Part shown: in pieces, positions 19,053-27,575 of the stretch
How the letters are laid out: each line of letters opens with the position of its first letter
Position numbering within the stretch: the stretch's first letter is position 1
Source of the DNA: Comamonadaceae bacterium PBBC1
Lineage (GTDB): Bacteria; Pseudomonadota; Gammaproteobacteria; Burkholderiales; Burkholderiaceae_C
DNA: 64,000 bases
NCBI GenBank assembly: GCA_002256145.1
Contig: NKIP01000015.1
Coordinates: 1-64,000, forward strand
Direction of reading: 5' to 3'
The notes under the pieces: model-generated
Databases searched by the model: none
Seen by the model: the letters and a program-made list of their open reading frames with translations, nothing else
Told to the model about the DNA's origin: nothing
Translations under genes and position numbers: made by a program

Positions 19053-20192
19053 ACTACTGTCCGGAGATTTTCCAGGCCCCGCCGCTAACCTCATGATTTG
19101 TATAGATTTTTTTGATTTCAAGTCGAAATCTATTTGAATAGTCCATTGCCTGGCAGCACACTTTGCTTTTTTGCGAGGTGCGCCCATGCACAAAGGCAAG
19201 CTTGGTTTCGCAGCCAGGTTGCTCGCTCCACTTTGGCCGATGCCAACGAGCGACGAGACTGCAGGATCTTTGAAGACTTTGCCATGCACCTCATCGGTGT
19301 TGCTCGCAGCCTTTACGGCCAAGATGCTTTTGGGCTGGACCTGGATCAGAGTGTGTATGCCATCGACTCCACCACCATCGATTTGTGCCTGAGCTTGTTT
19401 GACTGGGCCCCTGCAACCAAGGGCCGTGGGGGTGTCAAAGTGCACACGCTGCTCGACCTTCGCGGCAACATTCCAGCCTTCATTCAAATCACAGGTTCGC
19501 GCGTGCACGATGCAACCTTTTTAGACCATCTTCGCCTGGAGGCTGGCAGTTTTTACATCATGGACAGAGGCTACGTTCACATGGCACGACTCGTGCGCTT
19601 TTGTCATGCGGGTGCCTTCTTTGTCGTGCGCTCCAAGTACCCATTGAAATACCGCGTCGTTAACTCCGTACCGACTCCGCCTGCAACCCCGAGCCTTGTG
19701 ATCCTCACAGATGAGTCCATCGAGCTGACCGGGCAACAAACGCATAAAACCTATACATGGCCATTGCGCAGAATCGAGTTCTACCTTGTCGAGCAAGCCC
19801 GCCACATCACGCTTTTGACCAACCATTTTGATTTGCCAGCGAGCCACGTTGCCGAGCTTTATAAAAGCCGCTGGCAGGTCGAATTGTTCTTCAAGTGGAT
19901 CAAACAAAACTTGCGTATCAAGGCATTTGTAGGCACCAGCGCCAACGCCGTCAAAACCCAAATTTGGTGCGCTGTATGCACCTACGTGGTGGTGGCCATT
20001 GTCAAAAAAAGACTCGCGTTGGAGGGGTCAATGCACGCCATCTTGCAGGTCCTCAGCTTGTCCTTGTTCGAGGTCAAGCCGCTGGCCGAACTGCTCGGTG
20101 AGCAGTTGCTAAACGATGAAACCGGGGAGCCTGAAGCCCAGTTTTGTCTTTTCCCAGAAATCTCCGGACAGTAGTGGGTCAGATCCCAATTC
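19036..20192. mobile_element. IS4-family insertion sequence, internally damaged
   Basis: The ends form a long inverted repeat: the left end at 19036 reads GAATCGGGATCTGACCCACT and continues to GGAGATTTTC. The right end, read on the minus strand from 20192, is the same apart from about two differences. The element of about 1.16 kb carries one transposase gene that lacks the usual N-terminal region, so it is probably not autonomous. Confidence 0.8.
19134..20174 (+). pseudogene. IS4-family transposase, N-terminally truncated
   Basis: The open part of about 346 codons has RSTLADANERRD, the first catalytic region VYAIDSTTIDLCLS, the second YIMDRGYVHMARL, and the IS4 hallmark LYKSRWQVELFFKWIKQ with catalytic Glu. 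Relatives carry about 70 further N-terminal residues (MNLGK... to ...YRESLRDIE). Here these are replaced by unrelated sequence (MNSPLPGSTLCFF) and no alternative frame restores them. The catalytic core is intact, so partial function cannot be excluded, but it was probably inactivated by a deletion. It ends inside the right inverted repeat. Confidence 0.8.
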
Positions 20193-20201
20193 TTTTGCTA
20201 G

Positions 20202-20228
20202 TTCAAGGAGCCTTTAGGCTCCTTGATT
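20202..20228. terminator. Terminator-like hairpin beside the IS4 right end
   Basis: Stem CAAGGAGCC/GGCTCCTTG with a TTTA loop, followed by ATTGTTT. It may terminate transcription leaving the IS or belong to the interrupted flanking sequence. Confidence 0.6.
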
Positions 20229-20301
20229 GTTTATGGGGTTTGTCAGTGCGGACAACTATCGTGACAGGGGGCGTTTAGACCCAAATGGATATAATTCAAC
20301 G

Positions 20302-20658
20302 ATGTCTGATCATCTGAAGTCACTGCATTGGGTGGGGTCCTCTAAGAAGGATCTTCTTGCCATGCCAAGCGACCTCGTCGATGTCTTCGGCTTTGCTTTG
20401 CATTTGGCGCAGTCAGGCAAAAAGCATGACCAGGCCAAGCCGTTGAAGGGATTTGGTGGTGCCAGTGTTCTGGAGGTTGTTGAAGACCACATGGGGGACA
20501 CATACCGTGCTGTTTACACGGTCAAGATCGCCGAGAGGGTCTACGTTTTGCACTGTTTTCAGAAGAAATCCACCAAAGGCATCGAAACCCCAAAGCAAGA
20601 TATGGACTTAATTCGCGAACGTTTAAAGGCAGCGCAAGCGCATGCCAAAGGAGCCTGA
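20302..20658 (+). CDS. RelE/HigB-like toxin (phage-derived Gp49-like)
   Basis: The 118-residue basic protein carries LHWVGSSKKDLLAMPSDVVD-like N-terminal helices, then the sheet region TYRAVYTVKIAERVYVLHCFQKKS and a C-terminal helix with IRERLKAAQ. This is the usual order in Gp49-like/HigB toxins of the RelE superfamily, which cut mRNA at the ribosome. The ATG at 20302 matches the family start and lies just after a TATAAT-like box. The antitoxin gene follows and overlaps it or nearly so, in toxin-first order as in higBA. Confidence 0.88.
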   Translation: MSDHLKSLHWVGSSKKDLLAMPSDLVDVFGFALHLAQSGKKHDQAKPLKGFGGASVLEVVEDHMGDTYRAVYTVKIAERVYVLHCFQKKSTKGIETPKQDMDLIRERLKAAQAHAKGA

Positions 20659-20659
20659 A

Positions 20660-20980
20660 ATGATCGAGATTGAAAAGGGATCTGCCAATATCTACGAAGA
20701 CCTTGGTTTGCCCGATGCTGCCGAGATGCAAGTCAAGGCGACCTTGGCCGCCAAAATTGGTGAAATCATCAAACACCGTCACCTGACCCAAACTCAGGCT
20801 GCTGAGATTCTGTGTATGCCCCAGCCCAAACTCTCGGGCATGCTGCGTGGTCAATTTCGGGGCATCAGCGAGGCCAAGATGTTGGAGTGCATGAATCGGC
20901 TAGGCCGGGATGTTCAAATTGTGGTGCGCAAGCCATCACGTTCTCGCGCCACTGGACGAACCAGTGTCGTTTTTGCCTGA
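20660..20980 (+). CDS. XRE-family antitoxin (HigA-like)
   Basis: The 106-residue protein contains an XRE helix-turn-helix: IKHRHLTQTQAAEILCMPQPKLSG at about residues 35-60. It is preceded by a short N-terminal part (YEDLGLPDAAEMQVKATLAAKIG) typical of the partners of Gp49-like toxins. It would neutralise the RelE-like toxin and repress their shared promoter. The ATG at 20660 starts one base past the toxin stop; an ATG at 20642 would give a 17-bp overlap. The basic C-terminal tail (RSRATGRTS) is variable in this family. Confidence 0.88.
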   Translation: MIEIEKGSANIYEDLGLPDAAEMQVKATLAAKIGEIIKHRHLTQTQAAEILCMPQPKLSGMLRGQFRGISEAKMLECMNRLGRDVQIVVRKPSRSRATGRTSVVFA

Positions 20981-21139
20981 TAGGGAATTCAAGAAAAAAT
21001 CGGGGTCAGATCCTGATTGTTTTGGATTATCAAGGGGCCTGCGGGCTCTTTGGTCGTTTTTGTGGGGGTGTTTTGCTAATCACCGGACAACTATCGTGAC
21101 CGAAGCCGAAACTGCGGAAAATTCCGCCACCACGAATCG

Positions 21140-21181
21140 GTTGCATGTAACGAAGTTGCTTCGTATAGTGTTGCATGTAAC
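21140..21181 (+). promoter_or_regulatory. Repeated operator-like sites upstream of the MazE-type antitoxin
   Basis: Two exact copies of GTTGCATGTAAC lie at 21140-21151 and 21170-21181, 30 bp apart, just before the ribosome binding site AGGAGG. Each copy is a near-palindrome. The spacing of about three DNA turns suits cooperative binding by the antitoxin or toxin-antitoxin complex. Confidence 0.6.
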
Positions 21182-21197
21182 TTATTAGGAGGCTCAC

Positions 21198-21422
21198 ATG
21201 GGAACCCCGCACGTCAATGCACGAGTTCAAAAGCACCGCGACGCGCTGCGCATGGCGGGACTGCGCCCGGTGCAAATCTGGGTGCCGGACACGCGCCGAC
21301 CGGACTTCGCGGACGAATGCCGTCGCCAATGTCTTCTCGTGGCTCAAGCCGACAGCGCCGATACGGCCATGCAGCAGTTCATGGATGAAGCCTTAGCAAA
21401 CGTGGACGGCTGGACGGGATGA
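21198..21422 (+). CDS. MazE-type antitoxin (DUF3018)
   Basis: The 74-residue protein has RVQKHRDALRMAGLRPVQIWVPDTRRPDF followed by an acidic C-terminus FMDEALANVDGWTG, characteristic of DUF3018 antitoxins paired with MazF/PemK toxins. The N-terminal half should bind DNA and the acidic tail should occupy the toxin's RNA groove. The gene has an AGGAGG ribosome binding site and overlaps the toxin start by four bases (ATGA). Confidence 0.9.
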   Translation: MGTPHVNARVQKHRDALRMAGLRPVQIWVPDTRRPDFADECRRQCLLVAQADSADTAMQQFMDEALANVDGWTG

Positions 21423-21745
21423 TGCGTGGCGACCTTGTGACCATCGCCATGCAGGGCGATTTTGGAAGGCCACGGCTCGCGTTGGTGATTCAAGCCAACC
21501 AGTTCAGCGAACACGCGAGCGCAACGGTTCTGCCAATCACCAGCACGCTTGTTGCCGCGCCATTGCTGCGCGTGACTGTTCAGCCGAGCACTGAGAATGG
21601 TTTGCAGAAGCCTTCTCAGGTGATGGTGGACAAGGCTATGACTGTGAAGCGCGACAAGGTAGGACCAGCCTTCGGGCACATCGACTCGGATGCACTGGTG
21701 GAGGTCGAACGTTGCTTGGCGGTGTTCTTGGGCATCGCCAAGTGA
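21419..21745 (+). CDS. MazF/PemK-type endoribonuclease toxin
   Basis: The 108-residue protein starts with the MazF strand MRGDLVTIAMQGDFGRPRLALVIQ and includes VLPITSTLVAAPLLRVTVQP and QVMVDKAMTVKRDKVG, the strands that form the SH3-like barrel and catalytic groove of MazF/PemK/CcdB-fold toxins. MazF cuts single-stranded RNA at short motifs and arrests growth when the antitoxin is lost. Translation is coupled to the antitoxin by an ATGA overlap. Confidence 0.9.
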   Translation: MMRGDLVTIAMQGDFGRPRLALVIQANQFSEHASATVLPITSTLVAAPLLRVTVQPSTENGLQKPSQVMVDKAMTVKRDKVGPAFGHIDSDALVEVERCLAVFLGIAK

Positions 21746-21874
21746 CAAAAAACTTTGTTATCCGGCATCAACCCGCCGCAGGCGGAAACACGCAGCTTCT
21801 ACGGCCAAAAAATGCACGGCAAACCGTATCTGATACCTAAGGACAGGTTCGTTGCGGCGATCAAGATTTAATTG
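21746..21874 (+). other. Short coding-like remnant after the MazF gene
   Basis: From about 21761 a frame reads SGINPPQAETRSFYGQKM, then HGKPYLIPKDRFVAAIKI and a TAA, with no start codon of its own. It looks like the C-terminal end of a lost gene, not random sequence, but I do not recognise the family. Confidence 0.3.
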
Positions 21875-21962
21875 GGGTCAGATCCCGATTCTTTTCTGAT
21901 CAAAAAAATGAGCCTTGGGGCTCATTTTTTGGGTTGTGCTTTAGCCTAGTTGCTCACCGGGA
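21875..21962. repeat. Right copy of the ~85-bp inverted repeat
   Basis: Reverse-complement copy of 18965-19052. It includes a terminator hairpin, ATGAGCC/GGCTCAT flanked by runs of A and T (about 21903-21930), and GGGGTCAGATCCCGATTC at its inner end. Confidence 0.8.
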
Positions 21963-21969
21963 GTATTGA

Positions 21970-22320
21970 ATGTTTTGGATGCGAGCAGCTTGGTTTTTGG
22001 CCATGGCAGCGGTGACCGTGCTGGCTTTGTTGCCCGTGCAGCATTTGCAGCTGCCCGTGTTGGATTGGTGGGACAAGGCGCAGCATGCTGTGGCTTTTGC
22101 CGTGTTGACGTTCTGGGCATTGTGGGTGTGGCCACGTCAAAGGATGCGCGTGTTGCTGGGCATGCTGGCTTATGGCGCAGGCATTGAGTTGGCCCAGTGG
22201 GCCGTTGGATGGCGTTTTGGTGAATGGGCCGATTGGGCAGCCGATGCGGTGGGGGTGGGTTGTGCTTGCTTGTTGTGGCGAGTGCTTGGTCGTCACTTTA
22301 GGCCTGTTTTGGACAAATAG
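21970..22320 (+). CDS. VanZ-family membrane protein
   Basis: A 116-residue protein with four hydrophobic segments and the VanZ-like core LDWWDKAQHAVAFAVLTFWAL, then GIELAQWAVGWRFGEWADWAADAVGVG. VanZ-like proteins are small inner-membrane proteins; the founding member raises teicoplanin resistance, but the function in proteobacteria is unknown. It lies directly after the inverted repeat and before a repeat array. Confidence 0.85.
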   Translation: MFWMRAAWFLAMAAVTVLALLPVQHLQLPVLDWWDKAQHAVAFAVLTFWALWVWPRQRMRVLLGMLAYGAGIELAQWAVGWRFGEWADWAADAVGVGCACLLWRVLGRHFRPVLDK

Positions 22321-22770
22321 AGCACGACCCATCGCCGCTGTTTTTTTGTAGGAGCCAGCCCTGCTGGCGATAGACCTTCGTGCACCAGGACCGTCGCCAT
22401 CGCCTGCAGGGCAAGCTCCAACAGGGGAATAGCGCCCAGACCATCGCCGCTGGTTTTTTGTAGGAGCCAGCCCTGCTGGCGATAGACCTTCGTGCACCAG
22501 GACCGTCGCCATCGCCTGCAGGGCAAGCTCCAACAGAGGAATAGCGCCCAGACCATCACCGCTGTTTTTTTGTAGGAGCCAGCCCTGCTGGCGATAAAAA
22601 ACGTTTGAGCGTTGGCGAGGCGCCATCGCTTGCAGGGCAAGCTCCAACAGGGGAATAGCGCCCAGACCATCGCCGCTGGTTTTTTGTAGGAGCCAGCCCT
22701 GCTGGCGATAGACCTTCGTGCACCAGGACCGTCGCCATCGTCGGCGGAGCTGTCTGCTGCAAAAAAACCG
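22321..22770. repeat. Tandem array of ~112-bp units with REP-like cores
   Basis: Four units begin with GTAGGAGCCAGCCCTGCTGG at 22348, 22460, 22572 and 22686 (spacing 112, 112 and 114 bp). Each unit pairs this core with an opposed GCCATCGCCTGCAGGGCAAG core, giving alternating hairpins as in BIME elements. Unit three has a divergent spacer. No gene is read across it with confidence. Confidence 0.85.
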
Positions 22771-22958
22771 ACAGCACCATGAATTGAAAGGTTGACTGAA
22801 ATCAAGTAAAAATGTAAATATCGATTCATATTTATTTAAATACAGATCAAGTTTCAATCAATGTTGACCAAGTTTTAAAAAAGCAGTGTCTGTTTCATCT
22901 GAGTGCAAGGCCTTCGCTGCGAAAATCTTTGCACGCTGCAAACCCCCATTGAATCGAT
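22771..22958. other. AT-rich intergenic stretch before the YdcF gene
   Basis: This stretch is clearly richer in A and T than its neighbours. I see no gene, tRNA or terminator. It may contain the ydcF promoter. Confidence 0.3.
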
Positions 22959-23741
22959 TTGCCTGTGCTCTTGCTCAACTCATTCATCACTTTTTTGATC
23001 GCCCCGCTGGGCACGGCCTTGTTGGCTTGGGCGTTGGCTGCGGTTTTGAGCCTGAAAGGGCGCAAGCGCTCAGCGCGGGTGCTGGCTGTAGGGGCGTTTG
23101 TGTGGTTGTGGTGCTGGTCTACACCGCTGGCCAGCCACTGGGTTCGCGGTCAGCTCGAAGCCCTGTATCCCCCGATGCCCATGGCCGGTTTGCCCACAGC
23201 GCAGGCTGTGGTGGTGCTGGGTGGCACCATGGATCCATCGGATGCCCTGCGCCCTTGGCCCAATTTGGGTCAAGCTGCAGACCGGGTGTGGCATGCTTCG
23301 CGCCTTTTTGCATCGGGCAAAGCCCCTGTGGTGATGCTGAGCGGCGGCAGTGACTTGACCGAAGCCTCCGAGCTCGAAGCCCTGAGCATGCGGCAGTTCA
23401 TGCTTGATTTGGGCGTGCCCGCTGCCGCTTTGCTCACCGAAGAACTCAGCCGCAACACACGACAAAACGCTGAGATGTCGGCCAAGTTGTTGCGCGAGCG
23501 TGGCATTCACAAGATTTTGTTGGTCACGTCGGCCTTGCACATGCGACGTGCCGTGAAGTTGTTTGAGCAGCAAGGCCTTGAAGTGCACGCCGTGGCCACC
23601 GACCATGAGGTCGGCACCAGCAACGGCCGCTGGCCCTGGTTGCCTGACGCCAACAGCTTGGACGGCAGCGCCCGTGCATTCAAAGAAATTGTGGCTCATT
23701 GGACCTTGGCCAATCAACCATCGTCTTCATCAAGCCGTTAA
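22959..23741 (+). CDS. YdcF/ElyC-family (DUF218) membrane-anchored protein
   Basis: The 260-residue protein has two N-terminal hydrophobic helices (about 5-30 and 38-58) followed by a DUF218 domain: AQAVVVLGGTMDP, VMLSGGSDL, EELSRNTRQNAEMSAKLL and LLVTSALHMRRAVKLFEQQG. Members such as ElyC affect envelope polymer and peptidoglycan precursor metabolism. The start is TTG at 22959 or GTG at 22965; no ATG is in position. The gene is followed by manC. Confidence 0.85.
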   Translation: MPVLLLNSFITFLIAPLGTALLAWALAAVLSLKGRKRSARVLAVGAFVWLWCWSTPLASHWVRGQLEALYPPMPMAGLPTAQAVVVLGGTMDPSDALRPWPNLGQAADRVWHASRLFASGKAPVVMLSGGSDLTEASELEALSMRQFMLDLGVPAAALLTEELSRNTRQNAEMSAKLLRERGIHKILLVTSALHMRRAVKLFEQQGLEVHAVATDHEVGTSNGRWPWLPDANSLDGSARAFKEIVAHWTLANQPSSSSSR

Positions 23742-23841
23742 GCCGTTGAGCCAGTTAACTGCAAAATTAGCAACAAAATCAGGGGCAGATTTTGATTGGT
23801 TTTTTTCAAATGGCTGATATTGGCCTTTATGCTCGAAGACT

Positions 23842-25251
23842 ATGAAACTTTTACCCGTCATCATGGCCGGTGGTTCCGGCACCCGTTTGTGGCCTTTGTC
23901 GCGCGAACTTTTTCCCAAGCAGTTCTTGGCTTTGGGCGAAAAACAGTCGATGTTGCAGGCCACGGTCAGCCGTTTGCAGGGTTTGCCTGTGGCGCATCCG
24001 ATGGTCATTTGCAATGAGAACCACCGCTTTTTGGTGGCCGAGCAGTTGCGACAAATTGGGGCATTGCAGGGCAACATTGTTTTGGAGCCTGCCGGACGCA
24101 ACACAGCGCCTGCGGTGGCTTTGGCCGCTTTGCAGGCCACCGCATCGGGGGCAGATCCTTTGATGTTGGTGTTGGCGGCCGACCACATGATTCAGGACAC
24201 GCCTGCATTTCAGGCGGCTGTGCAAACCGCTTTGCCCTTGGCCGAGGCGGGCGCTTTGGTGACCTTTGGCATTGTGGCGCACCGGGCCGAGACGGGTTAT
24301 GGCTATATCAAGCGCGGGGCGGCGGTGGGCGAGGGCGCGTTCAAGGTGGCCGCGTTTGTCGAAAAGCCCAATGCATCTGTGGCCGAGGGTTACGTGGCCA
24401 GCGGTGACTATGACTGGAACAGCGGCATGTTTTTGTTCCGCGCCAGCCAATACCTGGCCGAGCTTCAGACGCATCGGCCGGACATTTTGGCCGCGTGCCA
24501 AAAGGCGATGCTGGCACCCCAGGCCGACATGGATTTTGTGCGGGTCGACGCCGAGGCGTTCAAGGCGTGTGCGGACGAGTCGATTGATTACGCCGTCATG
24601 GAAAAAACCGATGCTGCGGTGGTCGTGCCCATGGATGCCGGCTGGAGCGATGTGGGGGCGTTTGCCGCTTTGTGGGAGGTGCTGCCGCACGACGCTCAAG
24701 GCAATGTGCACCGCGGCGATGTGCTGTCGCACGACAGCCACAACAACCTGATTTTTGCGGAGAACGCATTGGTGGCCACGGTGGGTTTGCAAGACCATGT
24801 GGTGGTACAGACCAAAGACGCGGTGTTGGTGGCTCCCCGCGAGCGCGTGAACGAAGTCAAACAGATCGTGGCGCAGATCAAGGCGAATCGGCGCACCGAG
24901 CATCAAATTCACCGAGAGGTGTACCGTCCTTGGGGCAAATACGATTCGGTGGATGCCGGTGGGCGTTATCAGGTCAAGCGCATCACGGTGTTGCCAGGGG
25001 CCAAGTTGTCGGTGCAAATGCACCACCACCGCGCCGAGCATTGGATTGTGGTGTCGGGCACAGCCCGCGTGACGCTGGATGGTCAAGAGCATTTGTTGAC
25101 CGAAAACCAGTCCATTTACTTGCCCTTGGGTTCGGTGCATGCCTTGGAAAACCCCGGCAAGATCCCCTTGGAACTGATTGAAGTGCAAGTGGGCAGCTAC
25201 CTCGGCGAAGACGACATCGTCCGCTTCGAAGACCGCTACGGCCGCTCTTAA
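23842..25251 (+). CDS. manC: Mannose-1-phosphate guanylyltransferase / mannose-6-phosphate isomerase
   Basis: A bifunctional enzyme of 469 residues making GDP-mannose for surface polysaccharides. The N-terminal nucleotidyltransferase has [19 protein letters not shown] (about 9-27) and [14 protein letters not shown]. The C-terminal cupin isomerase domain begins at [11 protein letters not shown] and has [18 protein letters not shown] with the metal-binding His residues. Length and domain order match AlgA/ManC. The nearest glycan-related gene is the acyltransferase on the other strand at 25.5-27.5 kb. Confidence 0.94.
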   Translation: MKLLPVIMAGGSGTRLWPLSRELFPKQFLALGEKQSMLQATVSRLQGLPVAHPMVICNENHRFLVAEQLRQIGALQGNIVLEPAGRNTAPAVALAALQATASGADPLMLVLAADHMIQDTPAFQAAVQTALPLAEAGALVTFGIVAHRAETGYGYIKRGAAVGEGAFKVAAFVEKPNASVAEGYVASGDYDWNSGMFLFRASQYLAELQTHRPDILAACQKAMLAPQADMDFVRVDAEAFKACADESIDYAVMEKTDAAVVVPMDAGWSDVGAFAALWEVLPHDAQGNVHRGDVLSHDSHNNLIFAENALVATVGLQDHVVVQTKDAVLVAPRERVNEVKQIVAQIKANRRTEHQIHREVYRPWGKYDSVDAGGRYQVKRITVLPGAKLSVQMHHHRAEHWIVVSGTARVTLDGQEHLLTENQSIYLPLGSVHALENPGKIPLELIEVQVGSYLGEDDIVRFEDRYGRS

Positions 25252-25285
25252 TCCTGACCCAATGACATTTAATTGGGGTCATTTA

Positions 25286-25489
25286 ATTGGGGTCAGATCC
25301 CAATTAAATGAGTTGGAGCCAGCCCTGCCAGCGATAGCATGCCTTTGTTGGAGCCAGCCCTGCTGGCGATAGCGAGGGTTGATGATTATTGGGGTCAGAT
25401 CCCAATTAAATGAGTTGGCGCCAGCCATGTCGGCGATAGCATGCCTTTGTTGGAGCCAGCCCTGCTGGCGATAGCGAGGGTTGATGATG
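25286..25489. repeat. Two 102-bp direct repeats of motif plus REP-like cores
   Basis: Copies at 25286-25387 and 25388-25489 each start with ATTGGGGTCAGATCCCAATT, then AAATGAGTTGG, then two GGAGCCAGCCCTGCTGGCGA-type cores and GCGAGGGTTGATGAT. The first core differs slightly between copies. A partial extra motif copy lies at 25270-25285. Confidence 0.85.
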
Positions 25490-25523
25490 GAGTTGGCATG
25501 CACATTGAGCGATTCATGCACTC

Positions 25524-27533
25524 TCAATGCTCTACGACGCCGGCTTTGCGCAGTGCACCACGCAGCAAACCTTCAAGCTCCAGTGCACCCAATGCGTTCA
25601 AATGGTCCAAGTCCTGATAAAACGAATATTCGCTTGTCCCTAATGCACAACGTCCGTCGTGACAATAAGCAGCATCTGGGTTAACGAAGGTCAAGCGACT
25701 GCGCTGTTGAATCGAGTAAAAGAATTCCCTGTTAAAAGCTTGTAATTTCAAATGATCTGACTCCATCACTGAATAGTCCAGTATGGCGTCTTGTGTTTTT
25801 TTGTTGTCAGGCTCATTCAGCATCAAGATTTTTGAATAGATCTTTCTGGGCTCCGATTTTTGCTGTGGCACTTGAAGCAAGACTATGACCTGTGCACCCA
25901 ATTTTTCATAAGACTCAACAGTTCGTAAAAATTCATTTTTAAAAACAGAACGGGATTTTTCGCGGCCAATATCATCCAGGCTATCAGAACTGAGGAAATA
26001 ACCCTTCATGTCCTTTTCATATTCACCCTGCGTGTAATAACTCCATCGAGCTACCAAGATCACTGTTTTAATTTTATTTTTCTTGACGTATTCGTATTGG
26101 CTTTCTGAAACTTTTTTACAAACACCACGATCCCAGTTTCCTTTGAGCACATCAACGTTGATCAATGGAATACAACCCCCCAATCCATGATGAGCAAAAG
26201 TGAATCCTTGTTCATGGGCCAATTTCTCAAAAACCGGATGAATGGCAGCAGAATGACTGTCACCAAATATCACCATATTTGGTTTGCTATTATTTTCTGA
26301 GCCATAGGTACAAAAAGGAACATCTCCGGACTGATGGCCTTGACCATTGTCACAATTTTTTCGATGGTCTTGCAATTTAAATTGAGCCTCGAATTTTTCA
26401 GGATAGTTGAATCTAGTTTTAAATCCTTTGTAAGCAATGCCTGCCAGACCCAATCCCATAAAGAATAAAGAACCCATCAATACAAAAAGAAATAACTTTT
26501 TTCTGGATATCCATGTTTTATTTCTAAATGGAGTTTCTATAAATCGCCAACTTAAATAAGCCAAGCCGATTGATAACGCACTCAAAATTAATAAAATATA
26601 TTGATCTGGATTGTTGATGCTTTGATGGCGTGCGAATGCAAACAGGGGTTGATGCCACAAATAAGCACTGTAACTTACAAGACCCATGTTCACGATGAGT
26701 TTTTGTCCCAATAACTGGCCGACAATCGTATCATGTGTTCCGTATAAAATAATTAAAACAGCACCCACTGTAGGTATCAAAGCGTAAAATCCGGGAAATG
26801 GCGTGGCCTTGCTGAAATAAAAGACAGAAAATAATACACAACACATTCCTAATGCACTGGCAATCTCTGATAAAAAATGACTCTTTGCTTGATAGTGTTC
26901 AGACAAGACATAAAATGCGGCCAAGCCCCCAAGAAGCAACTCCCAGCTGCGGGATGGTAACAAATAAAATGCAACGGCAGGTTTGGCCAGTGATGCCCAC
27001 TCGGCGTAAGCTAAACCAGCAATGACCATACCTCCCATCAACAACAGCACCCATCTGAGACCAAATCGCCAAATGGACATTAAAAACAGTGGAAAGCATA
27101 AATAATACTGCTCCTCTACTGCCAAACTCCATGTATGCAAAAGAGGCTTGAGTTCGGCTGTCGTATCAAAATATCCACTTTCGGTCCAGAATAAAATATT
27201 TGATATATATAAAGGTACAGCAAGCAAACTGTCTGAAAAATCTTTCAAATCATGTGGCAGTAGCAAAAACCAAGAAAATGGCAAGCACACAAGCATGACC
27301 AAAAACAAGGCAGGAAGAATTCTTCGAGCGCGTCTTTCGTAAAAATTGATGAGTGAGAAATTGCCTTTTGCGAGTTCTGAAATAATGATTCCAGTGATCA
27401 GATATCCACTGATCACAAAAAACACATCCACGCCTACAAACCCACCACTAAAAGCATCCACTCCCGCGTGAAACAAAATCACAGGTAAAACAGCAAGCGC
27501 CCGCAAGCCGTCGATTTCTCGTCTGTATGTCAT
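25524..27533 (-). CDS. OafA/YrhL-type acyltransferase with C-terminal SGNH domain
   Basis: A 669-residue protein. The N-terminal acyltransferase-3 part (about 1-360) has MTYRREIDGLRALAVLPVILFHAG, VDVFFVISGYLIT and about ten membrane helices. The C-terminal periplasmic part has an SGNH block (VIFGDSHSAA at about 420) and a late Asp-x-x-His motif (DLDHL at about 641). Such enzymes O-acetylate surface glycans. The sequence is notably more AT-rich than its surroundings, which suggests recent transfer. Repeat arrays lie on both sides. Confidence 0.92.
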   Translation of the reverse strand: MTYRREIDGLRALAVLPVILFHAGVDAFSGGFVGVDVFFVISGYLITGIIISELAKGNFSLINFYERRARRILPALFLVMLVCLPFSWFLLLPHDLKDFSDSLLAVPLYISNILFWTESGYFDTTAELKPLLHTWSLAVEEQYYLCFPLFLMSIWRFGLRWVLLLMGGMVIAGLAYAEWASLAKPAVAFYLLPSRSWELLLGGLAAFYVLSEHYQAKSHFLSEIASALGMCCVLFSVFYFSKATPFPGFYALIPTVGAVLIILYGTHDTIVGQLLGQKLIVNMGLVSYSAYLWHQPLFAFARHQSINNPDQYILLILSALSIGLAYLSWRFIETPFRNKTWISRKKLFLFVLMGSLFFMGLGLAGIAYKGFKTRFNYPEKFEAQFKLQDHRKNCDNGQGHQSGDVPFCTYGSENNSKPNMVIFGDSHSAAIHPVFEKLAHEQGFTFAHHGLGGCIPLINVDVLKGNWDRGVCKKVSESQYEYVKKNKIKTVILVARWSYYTQGEYEKDMKGYFLSSDSLDDIGREKSRSVFKNEFLRTVESYEKLGAQVIVLLQVPQQKSEPRKIYSKILMLNEPDNKKTQDAILDYSVMESDHLKLQAFNREFFYSIQQRSRLTFVNPDAAYCHDGRCALGTSEYSFYQDLDHLNALGALELEGLLRGALRKAGVVEH

Positions 27534-27575
27534 TTTTTAAGGGGGAGTTTGTAGGTGCATGACTTGCAATTGATG

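Noticed and set aside
18965..21962. Integron gene cassettes with attC sites
   Set aside because: Toxin-antitoxin genes with flanking hairpins raised the idea, but no GTTRRRY core sites or integrase are seen.
22293..22857. Frames across the 112-bp array on the minus strand
   Set aside because: Several overlapping frames read the same repeat and none resembles a protein family.
23851..25188. Open frame of about 445 codons on the minus strand
   Set aside because: It is the antisense shadow of manC, with no domain.
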